Shown: positions 27,261 through 36,275, counted from the stretch's first letter. The stretch is 64,000 nt of DNA from Maricaulis sp. (GCA_002692855.1 NZMJ01000046.1:255019-319018); one strand, 5' to 3'. The notes: generated from the sequence alone by a model not told the origin. Numbers and translations: made by a program.

Positions 27261-28625
27261 ATGAACATACTGAAGACCATCAACCCGGCCAACGGGGACT
27301 TGATCAGCGAACACGAGCAGCACAGCGATGCCGAGATCGAGGCCGCACTGGCACGGTCGGCGCGCGCCTTTCAGGCGGGACGGTCGCAATCCTTCGATGA
27401 TCGCGCCGCGCGTATGCGGTCAGTCGCGGACGTCCTTGAGAACCGCAAGGACAAATACGCTCACCTGATGACGGTCGAGATGGGCAAGCCGATCAGCCAG
27501 GCGCGCGCGGAAGTCGAAAAATGCGCGATGATCTGCCGTCACTATGCGCAGCACGCAGAAGCCCTGATGGCAGATGAGTCAGTGGGCGACGACCCGAAGC
27601 GCTATGTGCGCCACCTGCCGCTCGGTCCGGTGCTCGCCGTCATGCCGTGGAATTTCCCGTTCTGGCAGGTGATCCGCTTTGCGGCCCCGAACCTGATGGC
27701 CGGGAACACCGCTGTCCTCAAACATGCCAGCAATGTCACAGGCTGCGCGCTCGCCCTCGGCGATCTCTTTCACGAGGCCGGGTTCGCGGATGGAACTTTT
27801 GAAGTGTTGAAGACCGGCTCCGACCGGATCGGCAAGATCATCCGCGATGACCGGATCCGCGCTGTAACGCTGACCGGTTCGGAGAAGGCCGGCTCGGCTG
27901 TCGCGGCGATTGCCGGCGAAGTGATCAAGAAGACCGTGCTCGAACTGGGCGGCTCGGACGCCTTCATCGTCATGCCGTCAGCGGACCTGGAAGCGGCAGC
28001 GAAGGTGGGGGTCGATGCCCGCATGACCAATTCCGGCCAGTCCTGCATCGCGGCCAAGAGGTTCATCGTCCATGCCGACATCTACGAGGCCTACCGCGAC
28101 GCCTTCATCGCGGAACTGGAGCGTCAATCGGTAGGCGATCCGACCCTGGATTCGACCGATATCGGTCCGCTGGTTTCCGCCGAAGCCCGCGACGATCTGG
28201 CCGAAAAGGTCAAGAAGACCGTGTCCATGGGCGCGAAACGAGTCGTCGGGGCACAGCCGCAATCCGGTGCCGGTGCCTATTTCCAGCCTGGCGTGCTGGA
28301 AGAAATTCCCGCCAACTCTCCCGGCGCGGTGGACGAATTCTTCGGCCCCGTGGCCCTGTTCACGCGGGTCCGGTCGCTGAGCGACGCCATCGCGATTGCG
28401 AACGACCACCGCTACGGGCTGGGCTCTGCGATCTTCACGAATGAGGACAAGGAAATCGAGATGGCGGTAAACCATCTCGAAGCCGGCACCACGGCCGTGA
28501 ACCAGAAAGTCTCCTCGCAGGCCGAACTGCCCTTCGGCGGCGTGAAGCGGTCCGGCTACGGGCGAGAGCTGGCCCGTGACGGCCTGCTGGAATTCACCAA
28601 TCGCAAGGCCGTGGCCGTTAAGTAA
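27261..28625 (+). CDS. NAD(P)-dependent aldehyde dehydrogenase, succinate-semialdehyde type
   Basis: A 454-residue aldehyde dehydrogenase superfamily enzyme. The catalytic cysteine is in NSGQSCIAAKRFIV and the general-base glutamate in VLELGGSDAFIV. The N-terminal NPANGDLI and VMPWNFPFWQVIRFAAPNLMAGNTAVLKHA segments place it close to the GabD/Sad-like succinate-semialdehyde dehydrogenases, which lack the longer N-terminus of other groups. No GABA transaminase gene is next to it, so the substrate is an inference. ATG at 27261 is preferred over the upstream GTG at 27231. It is followed by ubiA after 37 bases. Confidence 0.9.
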   Translation: MNILKTINPANGDLISEHEQHSDAEIEAALARSARAFQAGRSQSFDDRAARMRSVADVLENRKDKYAHLMTVEMGKPISQARAEVEKCAMICRHYAQHAEALMADESVGDDPKRYVRHLPLGPVLAVMPWNFPFWQVIRFAAPNLMAGNTAVLKHASNVTGCALALGDLFHEAGFADGTFEVLKTGSDRIGKIIRDDRIRAVTLTGSEKAGSAVAAIAGEVIKKTVLELGGSDAFIVMPSADLEAAAKVGVDARMTNSGQSCIAAKRFIVHADIYEAYRDAFIAELERQSVGDPTLDSTDIGPLVSAEARDDLAEKVKKTVSMGAKRVVGAQPQSGAGAYFQPGVLEEIPANSPGAVDEFFGPVALFTRVRSLSDAIAIANDHRYGLGSAIFTNEDKEIEMAVNHLEAGTTAVNQKVSSQAELPFGGVKRSGYGRELARDGLLEFTNRKAVAVK

Positions 28626-28662
28626 CTTTTCGCGGCGCGCGCCATCGGTTAGCAATGGCGGG

Positions 28663-29589
28663 ATGACGTTTGCCTCTGACCGCCGTGTGGCGGATTCCCT
28701 TCCGGCCACCTGGGTCGACCGCATGCCGGTCCGTCTGAGGCCCTTTTTGCGGCTGGCGCGCTATGACCGCCCGGCCGGCTTCTGGTTATTGGCCATTCCG
28801 TGCTTTCAGGGCATCGCCCTGGCCAGTATCGGATCCGGCCTGGGCTGGAGTTCGGCGTATTACGCACTTCTGTTCCTGATCGGTGCGATCGCGATGCGCG
28901 GCGCCGGTTGCACCTACAACGATATCGTCGACCGTGATCTGGACCGGCAGGTCGAGCGCACCCGCGACCGCCCGCTGGCTGCGGGAACCGTTTCCGTGCG
29001 TGCGGCCTGGCTTTTCGTCTTTGCCCAGTGCCTCGTCGGCTTTGTCGTCCTGCTTCAACTGCCGCCGCTGGCGATCGGCATAGGGCTGGGATCATTGATC
29101 CTGGTCGCGGCCTATCCCTTCATGAAGCGGATCACCTGGTGGCCTCAGGCGTGGCTTGGCCTGACCTTCAACTGGGGCGTGCTGGTCGCCTATGCGACCA
29201 TGACCGGGCGGATCGATGCCGCCGCCATCGCGCTCTACCTGTCGGGGCTGTTCTGGACGTTGGGTTACGACACGATCTATGCCTGCCAGGACATGGAGGA
29301 CGACGCCCTCGTCGGCGTCCGCTCCACCGCGCGCGCCCTGCAAACCCATCTGCGCCGGTGGCTCTGGATATTCTACGGGGCGACGGCAGCCCTGGCCGGG
29401 CTCGCCGCCCTTCTGGCAGGCGCCTCCCCCTGGTTCGTGATGGGCTTTTCGCTCTACGCTTTTCACCTGTTCGACCAGGTCCGCCGCGTCGATCCGGCGT
29501 TTCCGGCGCAATGTCTCTCGGTGTTCAAGGCCAACCAGCTCACCGGACTGTTACTGGTTCTCGCACTTTCGGTCGCAGCCTTCATTTGA
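28663..29589 (+). CDS. ubiA: 4-hydroxybenzoate polyprenyltransferase
   Basis: Integral membrane enzyme that attaches the polyprenyl tail to 4-hydroxybenzoate in ubiquinone synthesis. The 308-residue protein starts at ATG 28663 and shows the two diagnostic aspartate-rich motifs, YNDIVDRDLDRQVERTRDRPLAAG and GYDTIYACQDMEDDALVGVRSTA. LARYDRPAGFWLLAIPCFQGIAL is the typical opening and about eight hydrophobic helices follow. The ubiD gene at 39681, which acts in the next steps of the same pathway, is also in the window but 10 kb away. Confidence 0.96.
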   Translation: MTFASDRRVADSLPATWVDRMPVRLRPFLRLARYDRPAGFWLLAIPCFQGIALASIGSGLGWSSAYYALLFLIGAIAMRGAGCTYNDIVDRDLDRQVERTRDRPLAAGTVSVRAAWLFVFAQCLVGFVVLLQLPPLAIGIGLGSLILVAAYPFMKRITWWPQAWLGLTFNWGVLVAYATMTGRIDAAAIALYLSGLFWTLGYDTIYACQDMEDDALVGVRSTARALQTHLRRWLWIFYGATAALAGLAALLAGASPWFVMGFSLYAFHLFDQVRRVDPAFPAQCLSVFKANQLTGLLLVLALSVAAFI

Positions 29590-29670
29590 CCCGGAGCGCG
29601 CCGCATGGCGTGATGGCATTTCATTCCTCCGCGACGAGGGACGCGGCGGATCATTTTGGGGAGACCAGAC

Positions 29671-31119
29671 ATGCGATATCGGCTTCTGGCCGTATTCGGT
29701 GCCTTCGCGCTTGCGGCGTGTGGCAGCGGATCTGACGGACCCGCACCTGACCGTGCGGCACCGCAAACCGGCGACGACACGACCACAGACGTGTCGATGG
29801 TCAACGGCATCGAGATCGAGGTCGATTACCACACGCTCGACAATGGCTTGCGCGTTGTCCTGTCCGAGGACCACACCATCCCCACCGCGACGGTCGGCGT
29901 CTATTACGGCGTCGGATTCCGCAACGAGCCGCGCGGTCGCACCGGTTTCGCCCACCTGTTCGAACACCTGATGTTCCAGGGTTCGGAAAACCTGCCCGGC
30001 GGCGAGTTTGACCAGTTGATCTACAATTCGGGCGGTGTGAACAACGGGTCCACACGGTTCGATTACACGAACTACTACGAAGTCGTTCCCTCGAACGCGC
30101 TTCAATCGGTCCTGTGGGCCGAGGCGGACCGCATGGCGCGCCCGATCATCGATCAGGAAGGCCTCGATGCGCAGACCGGCGTGGTCACCAACGAAGTGCT
30201 CGTGAACGTGATCAATCAGCCCTATGGCGGCTGGGTGTGGATCGACCTGCCGATGCTGGCGTTCGAGAACTGGCACAACGCCCACAATTTCTACGGCGAC
30301 CTGACCGATCTGGAAGCGGCGGACCTGTCCGATGCCCAGACCTTCTTCGACAGCTATTACAGCCCCTCCAACGCCGTGATCGTCGTCGCGGGCGATTTCG
30401 AACCCGCCGAGACACTGGCCTGGATCGAGGACTATTTCGGCGATGTCCCGGCAGGCAATCCTCTGCCCGAGATCGACATCTCGGAGCCGCGTCAGGAAGA
30501 AGAGAAATTCGGATCCCGCGAGGATCCGCTTGCACCGCAGCCGGCCCTCGCCTTCGGCTATCAGATGCCCGAGCGCGGGACGCAGGAATACTACGCCATG
30601 GCCGTGCTCGATCAGCTTCTGGTGCAGGGCAATGACAGCCTTCTGCACCGGGCGATTGTCGTCGATGAAGGATATGCGTCCGGCGTGTTCGGCGGAATCA
30701 ACCTGCTCGGCAACCTCTACAACTACAACGGCCCGATGCTCTGGACCGTGGGCATGATCCACGGCAACGAGCATGACCGGGACGCCATCATGACCACCGT
30801 CGATGACGTGATCGAACGGCTGCGCACCGAGGAAATTTCCGAGGAAGAACTCAGCCGCGCGCTGACGAAGCTGCGGTCTGATTTCTACGGCATCGTCGAT
30901 TCCGGCACGCGATTCGGCCTCATCGACCTGCTGGCCGCATTCGCGTTGTTTGACGACGACCCGTCGCGGATCAACCGCATCGAGGAGGGTTTCGACGATG
31001 TGACGCCCGCCCTCGTTCTGGCCACCGCGCAGGAATATCTGCGTCCGACCAATCGTTCCGTTCTGGAAGTTGTCCCGGCACCGGCTGACGGTACGGGTGA
31101 AGAGGAGGACGGCCAATGA
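29671..31119 (+). CDS. M16 family zinc peptidase, catalytic member of a pair (lipoprotein)
   Basis: A 482-residue peptidase exported as a lipoprotein: MRYRLLAVFGAFALAACGS carries a lipobox (LAAC) and is followed by an acidic linker. The inverted zinc motif HxxEH is intact in TGFAHLFEHLMFQGSENLPGGEFD (His95, Glu98, His99), and the third ligand region is in VVTNEVLVNVIN. The second M16 half follows, ending FYGIVDSGTRFGLIDLLAAFALFDDDPSRINRIEEGF. ATG 29671 has GGGGAG about nine bases upstream. Its TGA overlaps the ATG of the next gene by four bases. The pair likely forms a periplasmic heterodimer that cuts peptides. Confidence 0.93.
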   Translation: MRYRLLAVFGAFALAACGSGSDGPAPDRAAPQTGDDTTTDVSMVNGIEIEVDYHTLDNGLRVVLSEDHTIPTATVGVYYGVGFRNEPRGRTGFAHLFEHLMFQGSENLPGGEFDQLIYNSGGVNNGSTRFDYTNYYEVVPSNALQSVLWAEADRMARPIIDQEGLDAQTGVVTNEVLVNVINQPYGGWVWIDLPMLAFENWHNAHNFYGDLTDLEAADLSDAQTFFDSYYSPSNAVIVVAGDFEPAETLAWIEDYFGDVPAGNPLPEIDISEPRQEEEKFGSREDPLAPQPALAFGYQMPERGTQEYYAMAVLDQLLVQGNDSLLHRAIVVDEGYASGVFGGINLLGNLYNYNGPMLWTVGMIHGNEHDRDAIMTTVDDVIERLRTEEISEEELSRALTKLRSDFYGIVDSGTRFGLIDLLAAFALFDDDPSRINRIEEGFDDVTPALVLATAQEYLRPTNRSVLEVVPAPADGTGEEEDGQ

Positions 31120-32522
31120 AAATCGCCATCCTGATCGCCGCCTCGCTGGCGGCCACCTGCCTGACGACCCCTGCTTGGTCACAGACCGGACCCACCCGCC
31201 CCGAACTGGGCGAGCCGCGCCCGTTCGAGCTTCCCGAAACGCGCACGGTCGTGCTCGAAAACGGGCTGGAGATGACCTTCATCCGTTTCGGTCTCGCGCC
31301 GATGGTGAATATCCAGGTGCGCGTCGAAGCCGGTAATATCGATGATGGCGCGCAAACCTGGCTCGCCGATCTGACCGGCGCGATGATGGAGGAAGGTGCC
31401 GGTGGCCGTGCTTCCGACGAGATCGCCCGGACCGCAGCCGCGATGGGCGGCGGGCTCAATGTCGGCGTGGGCATTCATGACACCACGTTCGGCCTCAATG
31501 TGCTCGCCGAGAATGGTCCCGAAGCGGTTGCCTTGCTGGCCGACGTCATCCGGCACCCCGATTTCCCGGAAGACCAGCTGGACCGGGTTCGTCAGAACCT
31601 GATTCGGAATGTGACCGACGCACGGTCCCGGCCCCAGCCGATTGCCAATGAAGCCTACGCACAGCTGCTTTACGGCACCGATCACCCCTATGGGCATCCC
31701 CTGCCGACAACCGAGGAACTGAACTCCTACGGCATCGCGGACGTTCGCGGTTTCCACGCCGACAATTTCGGCGCAGCGCGTACCCGCATCTATGTTGCCG
31801 GCCGGTTTGATGAAGCGGCGATGGAGAACGCGATCCGGAATGCCTTTGCGGATTGGCAAGAAGGCACCGAGCGTTCCGCCCGTCCGATTCCGCCGCGCGG
31901 CGGCCCGGTTGTGCGCATGATTGATCGCGACGGCGCGGTTCAGTCCACCGTCCGCGTTGGATTCCCGGCGGTCGGCCCGGATCATGCCGATGCGATCCCG
32001 CTGGCCGTGATGAACGCCATCCTCGGTGGATCCTTCACCTCCCGCCTGACCCAGAATCTGCGGGAAAGAAACGGTTGGACCTATTCGCCGGGATCGGGTG
32101 TGACCCAGCGCCCCGGATCGGGCTACTGGACCTTCAATGCCGACATCCGGACCCCCGATACGGCTCCCGCACTGTCCGAGACCTTCGGCGAGATCAACCG
32201 GATGCAGATCGACCTGGTGCCCGAGGCCGAAGCGACCGGCATGCAGACCTGGCTTTCGGGATTGTTCATCCTCCAGAACGCCTCGACCGGAGGTCTGATC
32301 AACCAGATCGCTTTCCGCGATTCCTATGGCCTTCCGGACGATTACCTCGAGACCTATGTACCGCGTATCCTGGCGGTGACCCGTGACGACATCGCCCGCG
32401 TCGCCAACACCTATCTCGACACCGACCAGCTGGTCCTGGTGATCGTGGGTGACGAAGACGCCATTCGTGATGAGGTCCAGGCCCTGCCAGCCCTGGAGGG
32501 TGCGGATTTCATCGAGGACTGA
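31116..32522 (+). CDS. M16 family protein without the zinc motif, partner subunit
   Basis: A 468-residue secreted protein with a signal peptide (MKIAILIAASLAATCLTTPAWSQ). The fold of the M16 family is evident (LENGLEMTFIRFGLAPMVNIQVRVEAGNIDD ... GGSFTSRLTQNLRERNGWTYSPGSG), but at the position of HxxEH it reads WLADLTGAMMEEGAG, so zinc ligands are missing. The conserved arginine and tyrosine of the C-terminal half (SRLTQNLRERNGWTY) are kept. This is the usual division of labour in bacterial M16B pairs: one subunit binds zinc, the other supplies the Arg/Tyr. Coupled to the upstream gene through an ATGA overlap; a strong terminator follows. Confidence 0.92.
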   Translation: MKIAILIAASLAATCLTTPAWSQTGPTRPELGEPRPFELPETRTVVLENGLEMTFIRFGLAPMVNIQVRVEAGNIDDGAQTWLADLTGAMMEEGAGGRASDEIARTAAAMGGGLNVGVGIHDTTFGLNVLAENGPEAVALLADVIRHPDFPEDQLDRVRQNLIRNVTDARSRPQPIANEAYAQLLYGTDHPYGHPLPTTEELNSYGIADVRGFHADNFGAARTRIYVAGRFDEAAMENAIRNAFADWQEGTERSARPIPPRGGPVVRMIDRDGAVQSTVRVGFPAVGPDHADAIPLAVMNAILGGSFTSRLTQNLRERNGWTYSPGSGVTQRPGSGYWTFNADIRTPDTAPALSETFGEINRMQIDLVPEAEATGMQTWLSGLFILQNASTGGLINQIAFRDSYGLPDDYLETYVPRILAVTRDDIARVANTYLDTDQLVLVIVGDEDAIRDEVQALPALEGADFIED

Positions 32523-32543
32523 ACCGGTCCGGAATTGCAGGAA

Positions 32544-32574
32544 AGCGGCCGGATCGACCGATCCGGCCGCTTTT
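32544..32574 (+). terminator. Intrinsic terminator after the M16 pair
   Basis: AGCGGCCGGATC and GATCCGGCCGCT form a perfect 12-base stem with loop GACC and run straight into TTTTC. It ends the M16 operon 21 bases after the stop codon and lies just before the TTG start of the methyltransferase gene at 32590. Confidence 0.85.
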
Positions 32575-32589
32575 CATTGGAGACGAACC

Positions 32590-33249
32590 TTGCTTTTGAA
32601 GAATGGCGAAAGCCCCGCTGACTTTATCGCGCGTGTCACGACCGTGATGCCGCCGCCGCTTTTGCCCGAGCTGCGCTTTCATCTCGCCGCCGAAACCGTC
32701 GCCTTGTGGGGCGAGACCGAAGAGGCGCTTGAAGCACAGGGCTTGCCGCCTCCTTTCTGGGCGTTCGCGTGGGCGGGCGGTCAGGCACTGGGCCGCTACG
32801 TCCTCGACCATCCTGCAATCGTCGCGAACAAGCGCGTTCTCGATTTCGCGGCGGGTGGCGGCATGGCCGGAATCGCCGCCTCGAAAGCCGGGGCGGTTCA
32901 TGTGTCAGCGAGCGAGCTTGATGCTTTCGCCATCGAATCGATTCGCGCGAACGCGCGACTGAACGCTTGCGAAATCACGCCGCGCCTTGAGGACGTAACC
33001 CGGGTGGACGAGCCGTGGGACGTGATCCTCGCCGGCGATGTTTTCTATGAGAAAGGTCCGGCAGAAGTGATCGAACGCTGGCTGTCGGATCATCACGAGC
33101 GCGGCGCGACCGTGCTGATCGGGGATCCGGGACGCAGCTTCCTGCCTGTCGCAAGGCTGGAAAAGCTTGCCGAATACGATGTTCCGGTCACCCGCGATCT
33201 GGAAGACCGGGAAGTCCGTCACGCCAAGGTCTGGCGCTTCGCAAACTGA
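32590..33249 (+). CDS. METTL20-like protein lysine methyltransferase (ETF-beta type), TTG start
   Basis: A 219-residue class I AdoMet-dependent methyltransferase. LPELRFHLAAETVALWGETEEALEAQGLPPPFWAFAWAGGQALGRYVLDHP is characteristic of the bacterial ETFB-KMT group, followed by motif I (VLDFAAGGGMAGIAASKAGA) and the family catalytic patch ILAGDVFYEK. Bacterial homologues methylate lysines of the electron transfer flavoprotein beta subunit and ribosomal protein L7/L12; transfer of that function here is inference. The conserved part begins before the first ATG, so a start must lie upstream; TTG 32590 with GGAG nine bases ahead fits, and the tracked ORF start would run back through the terminator. 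Confidence 0.85.
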   Translation: MLLKNGESPADFIARVTTVMPPPLLPELRFHLAAETVALWGETEEALEAQGLPPPFWAFAWAGGQALGRYVLDHPAIVANKRVLDFAAGGGMAGIAASKAGAVHVSASELDAFAIESIRANARLNACEITPRLEDVTRVDEPWDVILAGDVFYEKGPAEVIERWLSDHHERGATVLIGDPGRSFLPVARLEKLAEYDVPVTRDLEDREVRHAKVWRFAN

Positions 33250-33289
33250 TTGTCTTACGCAGGCGAAGGAATCGTAGCACCTTGGGAAC

Positions 33290-33727
33290 ATGGCAAAGGC
33301 ACGGGCCGTCGACCGGCGGCTGTTTCTTCTTATCGAGATTGCTGCCCGGCGGATGAGCCGGGATGCGGATGCACGCCTGAAGGCTGAAGCCGGCGTCAGC
33401 GTCTCTCAGGCGGCTGTCCTGTTCCTGCTGTTGCGGCGCGGCGACCGCCGGATGGGGGCCATTGGCGAAACCCTGTCGCTGAACCCGCCTGCGGTGACCG
33501 GATTGGTGGACCGCATGGCCAAGGCCGGCCTCGTGGACAAACGCGTTGACCGCTCCGACCGGCGCGGAGCCCTCGTCACGCTCACCGCCTCGGGCCGTCA
33601 GACCGGCGAAAGAGCCGACGCAGCGCTGAAGTCTCTCAATGCCGAACTCGAGGACGCATTGGGCGAAGACGCGTCGGACGCGCTGCACGACGCACTGACC
33701 TCCATTGTCACCGCCCCGACGGATTAG
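33290..33727 (+). CDS. MarR family transcriptional regulator
   Basis: A 145-residue winged-helix regulator. After an N-terminal helix (RRLFLLIEIAARRMSRDADARL), the HTH and wing are seen in VSQAAVLFLLLRRGDRRMGAIGETLSLNPPAVTGLVDRMAKAGLVDKRVDRSDRRGALVTLTASGRQ, which has the DxRxxxxxLT wing signature of the family. It probably works as a dimer that responds to a small ligand. It precedes the crotonase gene by 59 bases on the same strand; regulation of that gene or of itself is possible but no operator could be assigned. Confidence 0.9.
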   Translation: MAKARAVDRRLFLLIEIAARRMSRDADARLKAEAGVSVSQAAVLFLLLRRGDRRMGAIGETLSLNPPAVTGLVDRMAKAGLVDKRVDRSDRRGALVTLTASGRQTGERADAALKSLNAELEDALGEDASDALHDALTSIVTAPTD

Positions 33728-33786
33728 GCGTTTTCCAGAGCGCCGCCCGCAGCTAGACTCGTCGCGGATACAATCGAGGGAATGAC

Positions 33787-34563
33787 ATGAGCGATCTGGT
33801 GACCGTCGAAGATTCCGGCGGCGTTCGGACCATCCGGTTCAATCGGCCTGACAAGAAGAACGCACTGACGCGTGCCATGTACACGGCGGCGGCCGAGGCG
33901 CTTGAATCCGGTGACGGCGAACAATCGGTTCGGGTGTTTGTTCTGGGTGGTCAGCCCGGCGTCTTCACCGCCGGCAATGACCTGATCGATTTCATGGAAG
34001 CCCCGCCCCGGATCGGGGCCAGTGACATGCCGCCGGTCGAACGCTTCATGCGCGCATTGCTGGACGCGAAGAAGCCGGTCATTGCCGAAGTTGACGGTGT
34101 CGCTGTCGGGATCGGCACAACACTGTTGATGCATTGCGACCTCGCCTACGCCTCCGATCAGGCGAAGTTCAAGACCCCGTTTGTCGACCTTGCCCTGGCG
34201 CCGGAATACGCCTCCAGCCTGCTTTTCCCGGCCCGTTTGGGCCGGTCTGCGGCTTCGGACCTGCTTTTGCTGGGTTCTGTCTGGGACAGCGACCGCGCCT
34301 TGCAGGCTGGTCTGATCGCGGGTGTCTTCCCGTCCGCATCTCTCAGCGAAAAGGTCCGGGAGATCGCCGCCGCCCTCGCCGCCAAGTCACCCGCAGCCGT
34401 GCGTCAGGCCAAGGCGCTGATCACATCGGAACCCGAAAGCGTGTCTGACCGGATCGTTCGCGAAGGCGGCTTGTTCGCGGACATGCTGCAGTCGCCGGAA
34501 TTCGCCGAAGCGGTGGGCGCTTTCATGGAGCGCCGCAAACCCGACTTTTCAAAGTTCGGCTGA
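33787..34563 (+). CDS. Enoyl-CoA hydratase/isomerase family protein
   Basis: A 258-residue crotonase-fold enzyme. The oxyanion-hole segments are VFTAGNDLIDF and DGVAVGIGTTLLMHCDLAYAS. In the active-site helix the sequence is FVDLALAPEYASSLLFPARLG; the pattern PExxSS is common in crotonases that act as isomerases or of unassigned function and the second catalytic glutamate of classical hydratases is not obvious, so the exact reaction is open. The TGA overlaps the ATG of the following aminotransferase gene (TGATG), linking it to an operon of three coupled genes. Confidence 0.88.
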   Translation: MSDLVTVEDSGGVRTIRFNRPDKKNALTRAMYTAAAEALESGDGEQSVRVFVLGGQPGVFTAGNDLIDFMEAPPRIGASDMPPVERFMRALLDAKKPVIAEVDGVAVGIGTTLLMHCDLAYASDQAKFKTPFVDLALAPEYASSLLFPARLGRSAASDLLLLGSVWDSDRALQAGLIAGVFPSASLSEKVREIAAALAAKSPAAVRQAKALITSEPESVSDRIVREGGLFADMLQSPEFAEAVGAFMERRKPDFSKFG

Positions 34564-35480
34564 TGGGTACGGGCGCCCATTCCTATCTCGCCGATGCACG
34601 CAACGAGGCCGTGAAGGTCTGGATCAACGGCGTGCTGAAGCCGCGCGCCGAGGCGACCGTGTCGGTGCTGGATTCCGGCTTCATTCTCGGCGATGGCGTC
34701 TGGGAGGGTTTGCGCGTTCATGATGGGCATATTGCCTTTCTCGACCGGCACCTCGACCGGCTTTATGAAGGCGCGAAGACACTCGATTTCGACATCGGGC
34801 TGACGCGGGATGAACTGACCGGTGCGCTGAACGACACGCTGGCTGCGAACGACATGACACGCGGCGAAGGCGTCCATATCCGCCTGATGGTCACTAGGGG
34901 GGTCAAGTCGACGCCCTATCAGGACCCCCGCGTCACGATCACACCAGCCACAATCGTCATCCTGCCGGAATGGAAAGCCCCCGATCCTGGCGTGGCCGAA
35001 CGGGGATTGAAACTGTTCACCGTCCACGTCCGGCGCGGCTATCCCGATGTGCAGGACCAGAAGCTCAATTCACATTCCAAGCTGAACTGCATCATGGCGT
35101 GCATCCAGGCCACCAAGGCCGGGGCGGACGAGGCGCTGATGCTGGACCCGCACGGCTTTGTTGCCACCTGCAACTCGACCCATTTCTTTATCGTCCGGAA
35201 GGGCGAGGTCTGGACCTCGACCGGAGATTTTTGCCTGGGCGGGGTCACAAGGGGCATCGTGATCGAATTGTGCGAGACGGCCGGGATTCCGGTCTTCCAG
35301 AAGAATTTCTCTCTGACCGATGTTTACGGTGCCGAGGAAGCCTTCACCACCGGGACGTTTGCCGGCCTGGTTTCGGTCACGCAGGTTGATGGCCGCCGGA
35401 TCAGCGAGGGACGCGGCCCGGTCGTTGAACGCCTGCAATCGCTCTACAGGAATCGCATCATGAAGGAGGCGTCCCGGTGA
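34563..35480 (+). CDS. PLP-dependent class IV aminotransferase
   Basis: A 305-residue fold-type IV aminotransferase, in the group of branched-chain and D-amino acid aminotransferases and aminodeoxychorismate lyases. The N-terminal strand NGVLKPRAEATVSVLDSGFILGDGVWEGLRVHDGHIAFLDRHLDRL is diagnostic. The PLP lysine is in QKLNSHSKLNCIMACIQATKAGADEALMLD, and the phosphate cup residues are in GGVTRGIVIELCETAGI and EAFTTGTFAGLVSVTQVDGR. The substrate cannot be read from sequence. It is coupled at both ends: to the crotonase upstream and, by a GTGA overlap, to the sulfotransferase-like gene downstream. Confidence 0.9.
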   Translation: MGTGAHSYLADARNEAVKVWINGVLKPRAEATVSVLDSGFILGDGVWEGLRVHDGHIAFLDRHLDRLYEGAKTLDFDIGLTRDELTGALNDTLAANDMTRGEGVHIRLMVTRGVKSTPYQDPRVTITPATIVILPEWKAPDPGVAERGLKLFTVHVRRGYPDVQDQKLNSHSKLNCIMACIQATKAGADEALMLDPHGFVATCNSTHFFIVRKGEVWTSTGDFCLGGVTRGIVIELCETAGIPVFQKNFSLTDVYGAEEAFTTGTFAGLVSVTQVDGRRISEGRGPVVERLQSLYRNRIMKEASR

Positions 35481-36202
35481 CGATCCGCGTCTGCCTCTGG
35501 TCAGGCCCGCGCAACATCTCCACCGCCATGATGCGGTCATGGGAGAACCGGCCCGATTGCGAAGTCTGGGACGAGCCCTTCTACGGCCCCTACCTGCTGC
35601 AGACCGGTCTCGACCATCCCGGCCGTGACCACATCCTTCAAACCGTACCGCTCGATGCCGTGGCGATCGCCTCGCAGTGCGCCGGAGATGCGCCGAACGG
35701 CAGTCCGATCTTCTTCCAGAAACACATGGCGCAGCACATGCTGCCCGGCTTTCGGCATGAATGGCTGGGCGTCTGCCGCCATATCTTCCTGATCCGCAAC
35801 CCGGCAGAAGTGGCCGCCAGCTTCGCCGCCACGACGGGCAGCGCCACCGCGGACGATCTGGGATCCGCAATCCAGCATGATCTCTACAACCTGACATGCC
35901 GGATTAGCGGCTATAGCTGGCCGGTCATCGAGGGAATCGATGTGCTGCGCGATCCCGAAGGCATGCTGCGCAAGGTCTGCGCCGCCATTGACGTGCCGTT
36001 CGACGACGCAATGCTCAGCTGGCCGGCCGGCAAGCGCGACAGCGATGGGCCCTGGGCCGACTGGTGGTATTCCCGGGTCGAGGCATCAACCGGTTTCGAG
36101 CCGCCTCGCGCCAGCCCGCACGATTTTCCCGGAACGCTGAAGTCGGTGGTCGAGACGTGCCGACCCCATTACGAGGCGCTTCGGTCAGTCAAGCTGACGT
36201 GA
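35477..36202 (+). CDS. Sulfotransferase-like P-loop protein
   Basis: A 241-residue protein with a sulfotransferase-type nucleotide-binding fold. The 5'-phosphosulfate loop is seen at the N-terminus as LWSGPRNISTAMMRSWENR, and the 3'-phosphate segment as HIFLIRNPAEVAASFAA. The acceptor is unknown. The start is GTG 35477 with a strong AAGGAGG about eight bases upstream, overlapping the TGA of the aminotransferase gene. The tight pairing with a class IV aminotransferase suggests that both work on one substrate; I recall plant proteins in which similar domains are fused, but cannot verify that here. Confidence 0.8.
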   Translation: MTIRVCLWSGPRNISTAMMRSWENRPDCEVWDEPFYGPYLLQTGLDHPGRDHILQTVPLDAVAIASQCAGDAPNGSPIFFQKHMAQHMLPGFRHEWLGVCRHIFLIRNPAEVAASFAATTGSATADDLGSAIQHDLYNLTCRISGYSWPVIEGIDVLRDPEGMLRKVCAAIDVPFDDAMLSWPAGKRDSDGPWADWWYSRVEASTGFEPPRASPHDFPGTLKSVVETCRPHYEALRSVKLT

Positions 36203-36275
36203 AACCCCGACCCCGCATCTCGCATTCTAGTACCGGGACCCCACATTCCGGGTCAGCCAGCAAAGGATGCCCACG

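Noticed and set aside
29551-31182. 543-residue minus-strand ORF opposite the first M16 peptidase gene
   Set aside because: Antisense shadow of a gene with clear catalytic motifs; no ribosome binding site or family features.
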